Shown here: one piece after another, positions 31,232 through 42,173 of the stretch
Position numbering within the stretch: position 1 is the stretch's first letter
How the letters are laid out: each line of letters opens with the position of its first letter
From: Thermocrispum municipale DSM 44069
Lineage (GTDB): Bacteria; Actinomycetota; Actinomycetes; Mycobacteriales; Pseudonocardiaceae
Direction: 5' to 3'
Length of the DNA stretch: 64,000 nt
Assembly (NCBI RefSeq): GCF_000427825.1
Contig: NZ_KE386593.1
Span: 281,253 to 345,252, forward strand
Program-made: the position numbers and the translations under genes
Notes under the pieces: model-generated
Told to the model about the DNA's origin: nothing
Seen by the model: the letters and a program-made list of their open reading frames with translations, nothing else
Database searches by the model: none

Positions 31232-32136
31232 GCTCGCTCCAGCGCCGACCAGGCGTCCGCGACTATCTGCTCTAGCGACGAGCGGGTCGGCTTCCAGCCG
31301 AGTTCCGCGATCGCGCGAGACGGGTCGGCAATCAGCGCGGGGGGTTCGGCCGCGGCCGGCCGGTGCTCGACCTCGATGTGACGTCCTGTCACACGCTCGG
31401 CGGCGGCCACGACGTCGAGCACGCTGGAGCCTCGGCCGCTGCCGACGTTGAACCGCCTCCACGTGCCCGGCGGTGGGGTGTGCGCGCAGGCGGCCGCGAA
31501 CGCGGCGGCGGCATCGTCCACATGCAGGAGATCACGGACGGCGGACCCGTCGCCGTTGACCGGGAAGCGCGGCGCCTGTCCAGCCGCGGCGGCAAGTGCG
31601 CGCGGGACCATCCGGGTCTCGTCGGGGTCGTGGCCGCCTGCCACGTTGAACAGGCGGATGATGGCCGCGCCGATCTTCCCCGCGTCGGCGTGCGACTCGA
31701 TGGCGAGCTCGGCCGCCCTCTTGCTCGCTGCGTACGGGTGCGGGATGTCGTCGGGCAGGTCCTCGTGCATCGGCTGCTCGGGCGGCGAGCCGTAGATCGC
31801 GCCCGTCGACGCGAACACGATGCGGCGGACGTCGGCGCGGAGCATGGCGGCGAGGAGGTTCAGCGTGCCGCAGACGTTGACCTGGAAGTACCGCTCCAGC
31901 TGCTCCCACGACTCGCGAGCGCGGGTCAGCCCGGCAAGGTGACACACGACGTCGATGCCGCGCAGCGGCTCGGCGAGTGTCGCGGGCTCGGTGAGGTCGC
32001 CGACGTACGTCGCGGTGTCCTCGAGCTCGGCTGCCTGGCTGTGCAGCAGGGCCACCGGCGTGTGCCCGGCGGCGCGCAGGGCGGCGACCGTCGCGCGGCC
32101 GAGATAGCCGCCGGCACCGGTGACGAGAACATTCAC
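31228..32136 (-). CDS. NAD-dependent sugar epimerase/dehydratase-like SDR
   Basis: 302 aa. Extended SDR with the Rossmann motif MNVLVTGAGGYLGRATV (1-17), the FASTGAIYG strand, catalytic YAASK (in HPYAASKRAAE, about residues 135-145), and GNGxAVRDLLHVDDAA-like sugar-binding segment. GalE/UDP-glucose-4-epimerase relatives act on nucleotide sugars. It is the middle gene of a three-gene operon with a regulator and excisionase, which is unusual for a sugar enzyme; possible roles are surface modification (exclusion) or making or removing a signalling nucleotide. Confidence 0.88.
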   Translation of the reverse strand: MNVLVTGAGGYLGRATVAALRAAGHTPVALLHSQAAELEDTATYVGDLTEPATLAEPLRGIDVVCHLAGLTRARESWEQLERYFQVNVCGTLNLLAAMLRADVRRIVFASTGAIYGSPPEQPMHEDLPDDIPHPYAASKRAAELAIESHADAGKIGAAIIRLFNVAGGHDPDETRMVPRALAAAAGQAPRFPVNGDGSAVRDLLHVDDAAAAFAAACAHTPPPGTWRRFNVGSGRGSSVLDVVAAAERVTGRHIEVEHRPAAAEPPALIADPSRAIAELGWKPTRSSLEQIVADAWSALERA

Positions 32137-32151
32137 GACCGTCGCTCCTAC

Positions 32152-33549
32152 TCACCCGAGAATGAGATCGCGGTACTTCCACGTGAGTGCGATACACGCG
32201 GCCGCCGCGCTGGCGAGCGGCTCCTCGGTCTGAGCCTTGCGCACGTTGCGTGCATTCCACGCGATGCCGACCGAACCGTCCTCGGACGGGTACAGGTCGC
32301 CCTCGGCGTTGCGGGCCACCATGCGGCCGAAAGCCGCGTCGAACACGTCGGCGTCGATCACGTTGACCGTAAGAATCTCACCGGCCGGAACGAGCGGGTC
32401 GATCCCGACCCCGAGACACCACGGGCGCACTTTGCCGTGGCGGCGGCCCTCGTTGAGGGTGCGGAACGGCTCCTCGGTGCCGTAGTCGATCGGCGCGCCG
32501 CTGCTGCCGTCGTGCTCCGGGTTCCCGAGCATCTCCTCGGAGTACTCGCGCAGGATGCTCCGCCAGAGGTCGAAGTCGCCGGCCATGTTCCACGGCGCGA
32601 TGCCGGACGGCTGGAACACGCCGGCCGGGATGACGTGCGAGGTTCCGCCCGCGACGGCGACGTGGGCCTTGCCTCGCCGGTGCAGGAAGAACGAATCGCC
32701 TTCCGGGCCGCGGCGGATGGTCAGCGTGTTGATGCTGGGCAGCACGGTCCGGCGTGCGAGGTTGAACAGGTCGCCGACGTGCTGGCGGAACGGTAGGTCG
32801 TCGAGCGTCACCTTGTCGCCGTCGGCGTTCATCCACGCGTCGGCGAGCTCGTGCGCCATCACCTCGCACACGTCGATCATGTCGAAGTACGTGGTGTAGC
32901 CGAACCGCATTCGGCCGCCGGCCGAGTCCCACTGCAGGTCAAGTAGGCGGTAGGAGCCGCGGTTGTCGAACAGCGTCGGCCGCGCGAGCGCCCGGATCGC
33001 CTGGCTGTAGCGGTTGTACGGCCGCCCGTCGACGGCCTGGCCGCGGTAGGGCGCCGCCTCCGGGTCGGTCGCGGTGATCGGCGGCGGTGCGGTCTCGCCC
33101 GCCCAAGAGAGCTCGATCGCGCTCAGGTCGACCGGCTCGGCCGGCATCCACTCCGGCACGGTGATGCAGGTAGTGCCCTCGATACGGATGGGGTCCCAGT
33201 ACAGGTCCGCGGCGACCTTCGACAGGGCGTGCCGATTCTTGTTCAGCGTCTGCCGGACGGCCTTCCAGCGCTCGTTCTTTTCGCTCGACGCGCCTTCGTC
33301 GGCCGCGGCCTCGTCGGGCTCGTCCATGAGGCCGAACCGCGAGGGCGGCACGTCCATCGCCGCGGCGAACCGCCGCAGCTGCGTGACGTCGTGGCACCGG
33401 CGAGCGCCAGAGATGTACTTCGACACGAGCGTCCGGTCGATACCCAGGATCGACGCCATCTCGGCGTGCGTGGACACACCGTGCGCGCGCATATAGGTCT
33501 GGATCACGCTGCCCAGGTTCGAACCGTCCCGCGGACGCTCAGTGGCCAT
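32152..33549 (-). CDS. XRE-type regulator fused to a Nudix-like domain
   Basis: 465 aa from ATG 33549 with GGGAGGAGC upstream. N-terminal XRE HTH at about 11-72 (YMRAHGVSTHAEMASILGIDRTLVSKYISGARR). The large C-terminal part contains a degenerate Nudix-like box: HVIPAGVFQPSG then LWRSILREYSEEMLGN (REYSEEMLG at 334-342); the upstream Gly/Glu of the classical box are missing. Trp/Tyr-rich segments before it may bind ligand. The pSAM2 immunity factor Pif also has a Nudix motif, but this HTH fusion is a different arrangement. I infer a ligand-responsive switch of integration and transfer. Confidence 0.78.
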   Translation of the reverse strand: MATERPRDGSNLGSVIQTYMRAHGVSTHAEMASILGIDRTLVSKYISGARRCHDVTQLRRFAAAMDVPPSRFGLMDEPDEAAADEGASSEKNERWKAVRQTLNKNRHALSKVAADLYWDPIRIEGTTCITVPEWMPAEPVDLSAIELSWAGETAPPPITATDPEAAPYRGQAVDGRPYNRYSQAIRALARPTLFDNRGSYRLLDLQWDSAGGRMRFGYTTYFDMIDVCEVMAHELADAWMNADGDKVTLDDLPFRQHVGDLFNLARRTVLPSINTLTIRRGPEGDSFFLHRRGKAHVAVAGGTSHVIPAGVFQPSGIAPWNMAGDFDLWRSILREYSEEMLGNPEHDGSSGAPIDYGTEEPFRTLNEGRRHGKVRPWCLGVGIDPLVPAGEILTVNVIDADVFDAAFGRMVARNAEGDLYPSEDGSVGIAWNARNVRKAQTEEPLASAAAACIALTWKYRDLILG

Positions 33550-33597
33550 GCGCTCCTCCCGTGTCGATCAGCTACGAGGGTACGGGGACGGCCACAC

Positions 33598-33648
33598 TCA
33601 GGGCGACCAGTGCGCCCGGTCCGTCGGCGGCATACGCTGAGATCGCAT
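33598..33648 (-). CDS. 16-residue leader ORF upstream of the XRE-Nudix gene
   Basis: ATG 33648 follows the shared GTGGAGTCCCAG ribosome-site segment and opens a 16-codon frame (MRSQRMPPTDRAHWSP) that stops 48 bp before the regulator start. It has the same start context as the first gene of the transfer operon. A regulatory leader peptide is inferred; the peptide itself has no similarity I recognise. Confidence 0.4.
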   Translation of the reverse strand: MRSQRMPPTDRAHWSP

Positions 33649-33703
33649 CTGGGACTCCACCTGATGCACCCGCCCAGGACGGGGATGCAGCCCCGTCCTG
33701 GGC
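33645..33703 (-). promoter_or_regulatory. structured leader of the XRE-Nudix operon (copy 2)
   Basis: A perfect 13-bp stem GCCCAGGACGGGG/CCCCGTCCTGGGC (33672-33703) with the same CTGCAT loop (transcript sense) as copy 1, followed by GTGGAGTCCCAGATGC. The 308-bp space 33550-33857 also contains this leader peptide and no other gene. Confidence 0.6.
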
Positions 33704-33857
33704 CACTTCACCCGAAGAGGAAAAACCTACGGTCATCCCTCGACGCTGGACAACGACGTCAGAGTCGTTCTTGCGGTCGGGGTTTTGTCACTAACCTGAG
33801 ATGTTCCTCAATCAATGTGTCTTCCTGACATGCCCCAGCTGTGATCATCCGTCCGTG

Positions 33858-35201
33858 TTAGCACTCGTCGCTCACTGCCCTCGGAGGCCGCTGCATGCGG
33901 CTGCCGAGGATGTCGGCGGCGCGGCGGTCGGCTTCGCCGACCCAGGCGGCGTAGACGCGGAGAGTGGTGGCGCCTCCGCCGGCGTGGCCGAGACGGCCGG
34001 CCACCGTGCGGAGGTCGACGCCGGCGGTGAGCAGCTCGGTCGCGGCGTAGTGCCGTAAGGCGTGTAGGTGGGTGTCGATGCCCAGCTCGGCGCACATACG
34101 GGCGTAGCGGTGTGTGACACCACTTGGATCACACGGCCGGTCGTACGTCGGCTGGTAGGAGAACATAAACGCCTCGTCGCTCGGCTCAACGCCGAGCTGC
34201 TGCACCGCGTCCTCGTATCGCGCGCGGTGCTCCTGCAGAACCTCGACGGTCGCCGGGTCGAGCGACACTCGGCGCATACGGTGCGTCTTGGTGTCCTTCT
34301 CGAACGATCGACCGGCGGCGCGAACATAGTTGCGGCGCACGGTGATGTACCCGGCGGCGAGGTCCACGTCGCTCCAGCGCAGCGCGAGCACCTCGGCGCG
34401 CCTCATGCCGGTCACCATGACCAGCCAAACCAGCGTTCCCCACGCCTCGTCCTGACCCCACGCCGCGTCGATGATCCGGGCTGCCTGCTCGACTGTCGGC
34501 GGGGTCGGCTGCGGCGCTGGCTGCCGCGGCTTGCGCGCTACCTCGGCCGGGTTCGAATCGATCCACTCCCACCGGACCGCGGCCGCGAACGTGCCGCTGA
34601 GCATGAAGTGAATCTTCGAGATCGTCGCGTTGCCCAGTGGCCTGCACTCGTGCGGACGGCACTCCAAGACCTTGCAGCCGGCCTCGGCACAGTCGTGCGG
34701 CGGATAGCCACCAGCGGGCGGTCGGCCTGGCGGTCGGCGGTGCCGGACCTCGCGGCACTCGTGCTCGCCGTCGACGCGGTGCTCGATGAACGGCCTACCG
34801 TCGCACCGCGCCCGGCACCGGCGAAGCTCGGCGTAGAACTGCTCGAGCACGCGGGCTGAGACCTTGCCCACCCGCTCCTTGCCGAGCGCTGGCTTGATGT
34901 ACCGGCGGGCGTACATCTCGTACGCCTCGCGGGTCGACTCCTCGACCTCCAGCGTCCTGAGCCACTCATCTACGGCGACGCTCAGCGTCGCGTTCGTCTT
35001 GGCGTGCCGCTCGGCGTCCACCTGCGCGAGCAGCCGCGTGAGGATGCGCTCGGCCTCCTTCTCGTCGGTCGTCGACTCGCGGAGGTACAGCCTCTTACCG
35101 GTCAGCGGATCGGTGCCGGCGTAGACCTTCACGCGCAGGGAGTTGCCACGGCGCTCGATCGTGCCGCGGTTACGGGACCGTCCCTGGGTGCGTCTTGCCA
35201 C
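33858..35201 (-). CDS. tyrosine recombinase/integrase with Cys-rich insertion
   Basis: 447 aa from GTG 35201. N-terminal arm-binding part (about 8-55: TIERRGNSLRVKVYAGTDPLTGKRLYL), core-binding domain from 70, and catalytic domain with R267 (GMRRAE), H380xxR383 (HLHALRHYAATEL), H406 (GHAGGG) and nucleophile Y417 (LRVYAAW). Between about 129 and 187 the core-binding domain has an insertion with seven Cys and several His, which may bind zinc. It integrates the element into tRNA-Ala; its start is 87 bp from the attR core and it faces inward. Confidence 0.93.
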   Translation of the reverse strand: MARRTQGRSRNRGTIERRGNSLRVKVYAGTDPLTGKRLYLRESTTDEKEAERILTRLLAQVDAERHAKTNATLSVAVDEWLRTLEVEESTREAYEMYARRYIKPALGKERVGKVSARVLEQFYAELRRCRARCDGRPFIEHRVDGEHECREVRHRRPPGRPPAGGYPPHDCAEAGCKVLECRPHECRPLGNATISKIHFMLSGTFAAAVRWEWIDSNPAEVARKPRQPAPQPTPPTVEQAARIIDAAWGQDEAWGTLVWLVMVTGMRRAEVLALRWSDVDLAAGYITVRRNYVRAAGRSFEKDTKTHRMRRVSLDPATVEVLQEHRARYEDAVQQLGVEPSDEAFMFSYQPTYDRPCDPSGVTHRYARMCAELGIDTHLHALRHYAATELLTAGVDLRTVAGRLGHAGGGATTLRVYAAWVGEADRRAADILGSRMQRPPRAVSDEC

Positions 35202-35217
35202 GGCTAACAGGATACCC

Positions 35218-35237
35218 GCACCCACCGTGGGTCCCAT
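35218..35237. repeat. 20-bp subterminal direct repeat (right copy)
   Basis: GCACCCACCGTGGGTCCCAT, identical to 20526-20545, 50 bp from the right core repeat, just upstream of the integrase start. Also a hairpin ACCAGC/GCTGGT at 35262-35279 adjoins the core. Role at att inferred. Confidence 0.7.
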
Positions 35238-35287
35238 CACGTCGAGCCTGGGGACTCGTGCACCAGCATTTGCGCTGGTCAGAACTT

Positions 35288-35330
35288 GTGGAGCCGAGGG
35301 GAATCGAACCCCTGACCTCTGCCTTGCAAA
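35288..35330. repeat. attR: 43-bp core within the tRNA-Ala gene
   Basis: Exact copy of 20388-20430. The tRNA 5' half (35331-35361) is host DNA, so integration has preserved a complete tRNA gene. Confidence 0.93.
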
Positions 35331-35361
35331 AGCAGCGCTCTACCAATTGAGCTACGGCCCC
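35289..35361 (-). tRNA. alaT: tRNA-Ala (anticodon TGC)
   Basis: 73 nt. Acceptor stem GGGGCCG pairs with CGGCTCC, discriminator A; D-arm GCTCAATTGGTAGAGC; anticodon loop CTTTTGCAAG gives TGC; T-arm GGGGTTCGATTCCCCT. CCA is not encoded. Follows tRNA-Ile and DLW-39 as in related genomes; it carries the integration site. Confidence 0.97.
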
Positions 35362-35390
35362 GAAACGCGGGCTCGAGACCCGCGTGGAAG

Positions 35391-35579
35391 TCAGTTCTGG
35401 CTGGCCGAACCGTGCCGGGTCGTCGCGGCCGGCGTCGAGCCGTTGGAGCTGTTCGCCCCGGGGGTGGTGGACGGCGCGGTGGCCTCACGCCACAGGTCTG
35501 CGTCGGCCTTGGCGTCCTTGCTCCGCTTGATAGCGAACAACACGCCAACCACGGCGGCGATGGCCAAAAGCTTCTTCAT
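35391..35579 (-). CDS. DLW-39 family small protein
   Basis: 62 aa from ATG 35579 (GAGGAGG nine bases upstream); an in-frame ATG seven codons earlier has no ribosome site. A hydrophobic N-terminal helix (MKKLLAIAAVVGVLFAIKR), basic stop-transfer, then the diagnostic DADLWREAT motif of the DLW-39 family. The extra Ser/Pro/Asn-rich tail (about 27 aa) is longer than in the 39-residue prototypes. The family sits between tRNA-Ile and tRNA-Ala near gyrA in many actinobacteria. Single-pass membrane peptide of unknown function. Confidence 0.85.
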   Translation of the reverse strand: MKKLLAIAAVVGVLFAIKRSKDAKADADLWREATAPSTTPGANSSNGSTPAATTRHGSASQN

Positions 35580-35712
35580 CCCCGTTTGCCTCCTCAACGC
35601 CTCACCAACGTGACGATGCTACCTGTACCGCGAACGGCGTCGGGCAACAACCCCGTTTGCTGTGCGTGAACCGCGTCGGGCCATGCGACCGGCACTGCCG
35701 AGTCGCACGAAG

Positions 35713-35743
35713 AAACCCCCTGACACCACTCGTCAGGGGGTTC
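35713..35743 (-). terminator. intrinsic terminator after tRNA-Ile
   Basis: AACCCCCTGAC pairs perfectly with GTCAGGGGGTT around a seven-base loop, followed in transcript sense by TTTCTTC. It lies 13 bp past the tRNA-Ile 3' end. Confidence 0.88.
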
Positions 35744-35755
35744 GTCGTCTCGGGG

Positions 35756-35829
35756 TGGGCCTACCTGGACTTGAACCAGGGACCTCTTCGTTATCAGCGA
35801 AGCGCTCTAACCGCCTGAGCTATAGGCCC
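35756..35829 (-). tRNA. ileT: tRNA-Ile (anticodon GAT)
   Basis: 74 nt. Acceptor GGGCCTA pairs with TAGGCCC, discriminator A; anticodon loop CTGATAA gives GAT; T-arm CTGGTTCAAGTCCAG. Downstream of gyrA and the DUF3566 gene as in mycobacteria. Confidence 0.97.
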
Positions 35830-35899
35830 TTGCGACATTTGTGAGAGTACCGCACCGGCTGAGGCCGCCCGCGCCCGGGGGCCCGCTCACGCCCGCCGC

Positions 35900-36625
35900 T
35901 CACTCACGCTCGGACAGGGTGATCTCCAAGCCGCCGGCCAGGTCGGCCGACACGTTGTAGATGAACGCCGACACCGTGGCCAACGCCGACAGCAACACGA
36001 TGTTCACCATGCCGATGATGGCGGCGACACCGAACACCCGGCCCGCGCTGATCAGCGGCTCGGCCACCGCGTCCGCACTCTCGCCGGACACCAGTGAGGT
36101 GTAGGTGCCGTTCAGCTTGTCCCACACGCCCATGCCGTCCAGCACGATGTAGAGCAGGCCGACCGCGGCCATCCACACCAGGAACATGGCCACGCCGAGC
36201 ACCAGGCTCAACTTCAACACCGACCACGGGTCGATGCGCTTGACCATCAGGCTGGCGCGCCGCGGCCCGCGCCCCGGCCTTCGCAGTGCCGACGGGGCCG
36301 AACGCCCCTTGGTGCCCAGGCTGACCGCCTCCACCTTGCGTGGCCCCTTCTCTGTGTTCGGCTGCTCCAAGTAGTCCGTGCGCTGGTCGGCGTTGGCAAC
36401 CGTCGCGCCGTCGAACATGCCTTGGGCCGCCGGCCCGTTCACGGTCGGTATCTCCCCAGTGTGCGTCGTGACGTCGCCGGCGTCATATCCGGACGACCCA
36501 CCATCCCGGGAAACCCGCTGCCACGGGGGAGCACCGGGCCCGTTGCCCGCGGCCCCGTCACCGCCGGCAGGTGTCTCCGATTGGTGGGTGGGAGCTCCTC
36601 CGCTGGGATTCTCCGGGCCTGTCAT
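35900..36625 (-). CDS. DUF3566 transmembrane protein (Rv0007-like)
   Basis: 241 aa; ATG overlaps the gyrA stop as ATGA. A long disordered Gly/Pro/Ser-rich N-terminus (about 1-125) precedes the DUF3566 domain with [45 protein letters not shown] and a second membrane segment around [28 protein letters not shown], ending [11 protein letters not shown]. The gyrA-linked family is probably involved in cell-envelope or division processes; its exact role is unknown. Co-expressed with gyrase by overlap. Confidence 0.92.
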   Translation of the reverse strand: MTGPENPSGGAPTHQSETPAGGDGAAGNGPGAPPWQRVSRDGGSSGYDAGDVTTHTGEIPTVNGPAAQGMFDGATVANADQRTDYLEQPNTEKGPRKVEAVSLGTKGRSAPSALRRPGRGPRRASLMVKRIDPWSVLKLSLVLGVAMFLVWMAAVGLLYIVLDGMGVWDKLNGTYTSLVSGESADAVAEPLISAGRVFGVAAIIGMVNIVLLSALATVSAFIYNVSADLAGGLEITLSERE

Positions 36626-39126
36626 GCTTCTCCGTTAGTCGCGTCCGTCGCTTCCGCGGGTTCGCCCTGCCCATTGGGCTCGTCAGCGTTGCGAGCCACT
36701 GCCAGCAGTGTCGTTCCCTCGTCGAGGTTCATCAACCGCACGCCCTTGGTCTGCCTGCCCGCCTTGCGGACCTGCTTGGCGGCCGTGCGGATGACACCGC
36801 CGCTGGACGTGATGGCGAACAACTCGTCCTCGGCGTCCACGATAAGCGCTGCGACCAGCTTTCCGCGACGCTCGTCGTACTGCAACGTGAGCACGCCCTT
36901 GCCGCCGCGGCCCTGCACCGGGTAATCCTCGATCGCGGTCCGCTTCGCGTAGCCGCCTGCGGTGGCCACCAACAGATAGGTGCCAGGCCGCACCACGGTC
37001 ATGGACAACAGCTCGTCGCCGTCGTTGAACCGCATGCCCAGCACACCGGACGTTGCCCGGCCCATCGGGCGCAACACCTCGTCGTTGGCGTGGAACCGGA
37101 TCGACTGACCGTTGGCCGACACCAACAGCAGGTCGTCCTCCGCGGAGGCCAGCTGCGCGCCCACCAGTTCGTCGCCCTCGCGCAGGTTGATGGCGATCAG
37201 GCCACCGGAGCGGTTGGAGTCGAAGTCGCTCAGCCGGGACTTCTTCACCAGGCCGCCCTTGGTCGCCAGCACCAGATACGGCGCGACCTCGTAATTCGGG
37301 ATCTGGATGACCTGGGCGATCTCCTCGTCCGGCTGGAACGCCAGCAGGTTCGCCACATGCTGGCCGCGTGCCGCGCGATTGGCTTCCGGCAGCTCGTAGG
37401 CCTTCGCCCGGTAGACCCGGCCCTTGTTGGTGAAGAACAGGATCCAGTCGTGCGTCGAGCAGACGAAGAAGTGCTGGACGATGTCGTCCTGCTTCAACGC
37501 CGCGCCCTGCACGCCCTTGCCGCCACGCTTCTGCGCCCGGTACAGGTCGGTCTTGGTGCGCTTGGCGTATCCGGTGCGGGTGATGGTGACGACCACGTCC
37601 TCGACGGCGATCAGGTCCTCGATCGACACGTCGCCGTCGAACGGGATGATCTGCGACCGGCGGTCGTCGCCGTGCTTGTCGACGATCTCCCGCAGCTCGT
37701 CACCGACGATGGAGCGCTGCCGCTCCGGCCGGGCCAGGATGTCCTCGAGGTCAGCGATGGTGCGCTCGATCTCGGCCAGCTCGTCGATGATCTTCTGCCG
37801 CTCCAACGCCGACAGCCTGCGCAGCTGCATGTCCAGGATCGCGGTCGCCTGGATCTCGTCGACATCCAGCAACGCCATCAGGCCGGACCGCGCCTCTTCG
37901 GTGTTCGGCGAGCGCCGGATCAGCGCGATGACCTCGTCCAGCATGTCCAGCGCCTTGACCAGACCACGCAGGATGTGCGCCCGCTCCTCGGCCTTGCGCA
38001 ACCGGTAGCGGGTGCGCCGGACGATGACGTCGACCTGGTGCTTGACGTAATGCCGGATGATCTGGTCCAGCCGCAGGGTGCGGGGCACGCCGTCGACGAT
38101 CGCCAGCATGTTGACGCCGAAGTTGTGCTGCAGCTGGGTGTGCTTGTACAGGTTGTTCAGCACGACCTTCGGCACCGCGTCGCGCTTGAGCGTGATCACG
38201 ATGCGCATGCCGCTGCGCTTGTTCGACTCGTCGGCGATGTCGGCGATGCCGCTGATCTTGCCTTCGCGCACCAGCGTCGCGATGTTCTCGATGAGGTTGT
38301 CCGGGTTGACCTGGTACGGCAGCTCGGAGACCACCAGGGCGACGCGGCCCTTGGAGTCCTCCTCCACCTCGACGACCGCCCGCATCCGGATCGAGCCGCG
38401 GCCGGTGCGGTAGGCGTCCTCGATGCCCGACGTGCCGAGGATCAACGCCTTGGTCGGGAAGTCCGGCCCCTTGATGCGCTGCATCACCGCGGCCAGCGTC
38501 TCGTCCTCCGAGGCCTCCCAGTTGTCCAGCGCCCAGTAGACCGCCTCGGCGACCTCGCGCAGGTTGTGCGGCGGGATGTTGGTCGCCATCCCCACCGCGA
38601 TGCCGGAACCGCCGTTGACCAGCAGGTTCGGGATCCGCGACGGGAGCACGGTGGGCTCGAGGGTCTTGCCGTCGTAGTTGTCGACGAAGTCGACGGTGTC
38701 TTCCTCGATGTCCCGCAGCATCTCCATGGCCAGCGGGGTGAGCTTGGCCTCGGTGTACCGCATGGCGGCCGCGGGGTCGTTGCCCGGCGAACCGAAGTTG
38801 CCCTGCCCGTCGACCAGCGGGTACCGCATCGACCACGGCTGCGCGAGCCGGACCAACGTGTCGTAGATCGCCGAGTCGCCGTGCGGGTGGTAGTTACCCA
38901 TGACGTCGCCGACGATGCGTGAGCACTTGGTGTAGCTGCGCTCCGGCCGCAGGCCGCTGTCGTACATCGAGTACAGCACCCGGCGGTGGACCGGCTTGAG
39001 GCCGTCGCGGACATCCGGCAGAGCTCGCGACACGATGACACTCATCGCGTAGTTGATGTAGGAGCTCTGCATCTCCTGCTGGATGTCAACAGGTTCGATG
39101 CGGCTGCGTTCCGGCGTCTCAGTCAC
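36622..39126 (-). CDS. gyrA: DNA gyrase subunit A
   Basis: 834 aa from GTG 39126. Winged-helix/tower catalytic domain with the QRDR reading [19 protein letters not shown] (like E. coli with Ser at the quinolone position), active-site Tyr in [14 protein letters not shown], and a C-terminal beta-pinwheel with GyrA-box QRGGKGV (reads [11 protein letters not shown]). Introduces negative supercoils with GyrB by strand passage. No intein. Lies 47 bp past gyrB and overlaps the DUF3566 gene. Confidence 0.98.
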   Translation of the reverse strand: MTETPERSRIEPVDIQQEMQSSYINYAMSVIVSRALPDVRDGLKPVHRRVLYSMYDSGLRPERSYTKCSRIVGDVMGNYHPHGDSAIYDTLVRLAQPWSMRYPLVDGQGNFGSPGNDPAAAMRYTEAKLTPLAMEMLRDIEEDTVDFVDNYDGKTLEPTVLPSRIPNLLVNGGSGIAVGMATNIPPHNLREVAEAVYWALDNWEASEDETLAAVMQRIKGPDFPTKALILGTSGIEDAYRTGRGSIRMRAVVEVEEDSKGRVALVVSELPYQVNPDNLIENIATLVREGKISGIADIADESNKRSGMRIVITLKRDAVPKVVLNNLYKHTQLQHNFGVNMLAIVDGVPRTLRLDQIIRHYVKHQVDVIVRRTRYRLRKAEERAHILRGLVKALDMLDEVIALIRRSPNTEEARSGLMALLDVDEIQATAILDMQLRRLSALERQKIIDELAEIERTIADLEDILARPERQRSIVGDELREIVDKHGDDRRSQIIPFDGDVSIEDLIAVEDVVVTITRTGYAKRTKTDLYRAQKRGGKGVQGAALKQDDIVQHFFVCSTHDWILFFTNKGRVYRAKAYELPEANRAARGQHVANLLAFQPDEEIAQVIQIPNYEVAPYLVLATKGGLVKKSRLSDFDSNRSGGLIAINLREGDELVGAQLASAEDDLLLVSANGQSIRFHANDEVLRPMGRATSGVLGMRFNDGDELLSMTVVRPGTYLLVATAGGYAKRTAIEDYPVQGRGGKGVLTLQYDERRGKLVAALIVDAEDELFAITSSGGVIRTAAKQVRKAGRQTKGVRLMNLDEGTTLLAVARNADEPNGQGEPAEATDATNGEA

Positions 39127-39173
39127 GAAAGCGTTCCTTTATATCCAGTGATGCGCACGTTCCAGGCGGCGGA

Positions 39174-41171
<1,998 letters not shown>

Positions 41172-41435
41172 TCACGCGGCGAGATGTTCACGGGCGCGGG
41201 TCATGTCCGGTCAGCGCCCGACGCACTACCTCAAGTCTACTTGCCCACCTTTGCGAACGGGCGGCAAGGACACCCCTAACAGCGCCACAGAGCGCCGAAT
41301 TCGACCAAGCACGGTAGGGAACCCGCACCCCTGGCTCCACTCGCGGCACACGAGGCGCTGGCCGACGTTCGGTGATCGTCGCCCGAAGGACACTCCCCGG
41401 TAATACAACGAACGGCGCGGGACCATTCGTTCCTT

Positions 41436-42173
41436 TTATCCGTACGTGTCGCGCGGGCCACGCCCGGCGATGTGCCGGGGACCGTGCCGCCAGCTCGGCC
41501 GGGTGGGTCCGTTGATCTTGATGCGCTTCACCACGCCCGGTCCGATCCCGGCGGCGATCTTGTTGATGAGCTGGCCCTGGAGCAGCCGCAGCTGAGTGGC
41601 CCACGCCGTCGAGTCGGCCTGCACGGTGAGCTCGCCGTTCTTCAGTGCGACGGGCTGGGCGTGTTCGGCGACCTCGGCGCCGACCAACTGGGCCCATTCC
41701 CCGAAGACCGACCCGTTCGCCAGGTGTGCTCGCCATTTGCGCTCACGGGTGAGCCGCTCCAGCACGCGACCCACCGGCTGTGGATCGCGGTCGTCCGGGC
41801 CGGGACCGGACCACCGGCGTCGACGACTGCGCAATTCGCGGGGACTCACACCCTTGAATCCGCGATTGGTCCGCTGGTTGCGCCGCTGTGTGGATGCCTC
41901 CCGGGCGGCCTGCAGCGCGGCGAACGCGAGATCGCGCCCGGACCCGTCCTCCGAAGGGCGTTCTACCTTGGGTTTTCCTGCGGTGGCCGGTTCACCCTCG
42001 GTGGGGTGATGCGGTGGCCCTTCGTGTCCGTGATTCGCCGACGGTGACGACTCATACCCTGGGTTATCCACACTATCCACAGCTTTATCCCCAGCCGGGT
42101 GACCCGCGGGCTCGGAGGATGTCACCCGCGGTAGACCTGTCTGTCTCGGTGATCGGTCCCGCTCATGTTTCAC
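41436..42173 (-). CDS. DUF721/DciA-like protein
   Basis: 245 aa from GTG 42173; the ATG 42182 directly abuts GGGA so spacing is poor, and GTG 42125 is a third choice. A long disordered N-terminus precedes the DUF721 domain (about 130-225): [72 protein letters not shown]. DciA-type proteins help to load the replicative helicase, consistent with a recF-gyrB location (Rv0004). A parS-like 16-mer (42166-42181) and a perfect DnaA box TTATCCACA (42064-42072) lie in the 5' coding part. Confidence 0.88.
   Translation of the reverse strand: MKHERDRSPRQTGLPRVTSSEPAGHPAGDKAVDSVDNPGYESSPSANHGHEGPPHHPTEGEPATAGKPKVERPSEDGSGRDLAFAALQAAREASTQRRNQRTNRGFKGVSPRELRSRRRRWSGPGPDDRDPQPVGRVLERLTRERKWRAHLANGSVFGEWAQLVGAEVAEHAQPVALKNGELTVQADSTAWATQLRLLQGQLINKIAAGIGPGVVKRIKINGPTRPSWRHGPRHIAGRGPRDTYG

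Larger units (their letters stand above)
20388..35330. mobile_element. integrative (conjugative or mobilizable) element inserted in tRNA-Ala(TGC)
   Basis: A 14.9-kb element bounded by exact 43-bp direct repeats (20388-20430 and 35288-35330), the right one being the 3' part of an intact tRNA-Ala gene. A Tyr integrase lies next to the right repeat. The interior encodes an excisionase, an XRE-Nudix-like regulator, a VirD4-like coupling protein, a MobF relaxase, a DUF2637 Spd-like protein and small proteins. There is no FtsK-like TraB and no other type IV secretion gene. This differs from pSAM2-type elements, which transfer double-stranded DNA by an FtsK-like translocase. Synteny with other actinobacteria (gyrA, tRNA-Ile, tRNA-Ala) is restored when it is removed. 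Confidence 0.93.

Noticed and set aside
33672-33703. Terminator of the integrase gene
   Set aside because: No U tract, and the same loop plus ribosome-site segment recurs upstream of another gene, so a leader element is a better reading.
36571-38922. 783-codon + strand frame over gyrA
   Set aside because: Antisense of a highly conserved gyrA; His/Gln/Val-rich repeat-like translation is a GC-skew artefact.
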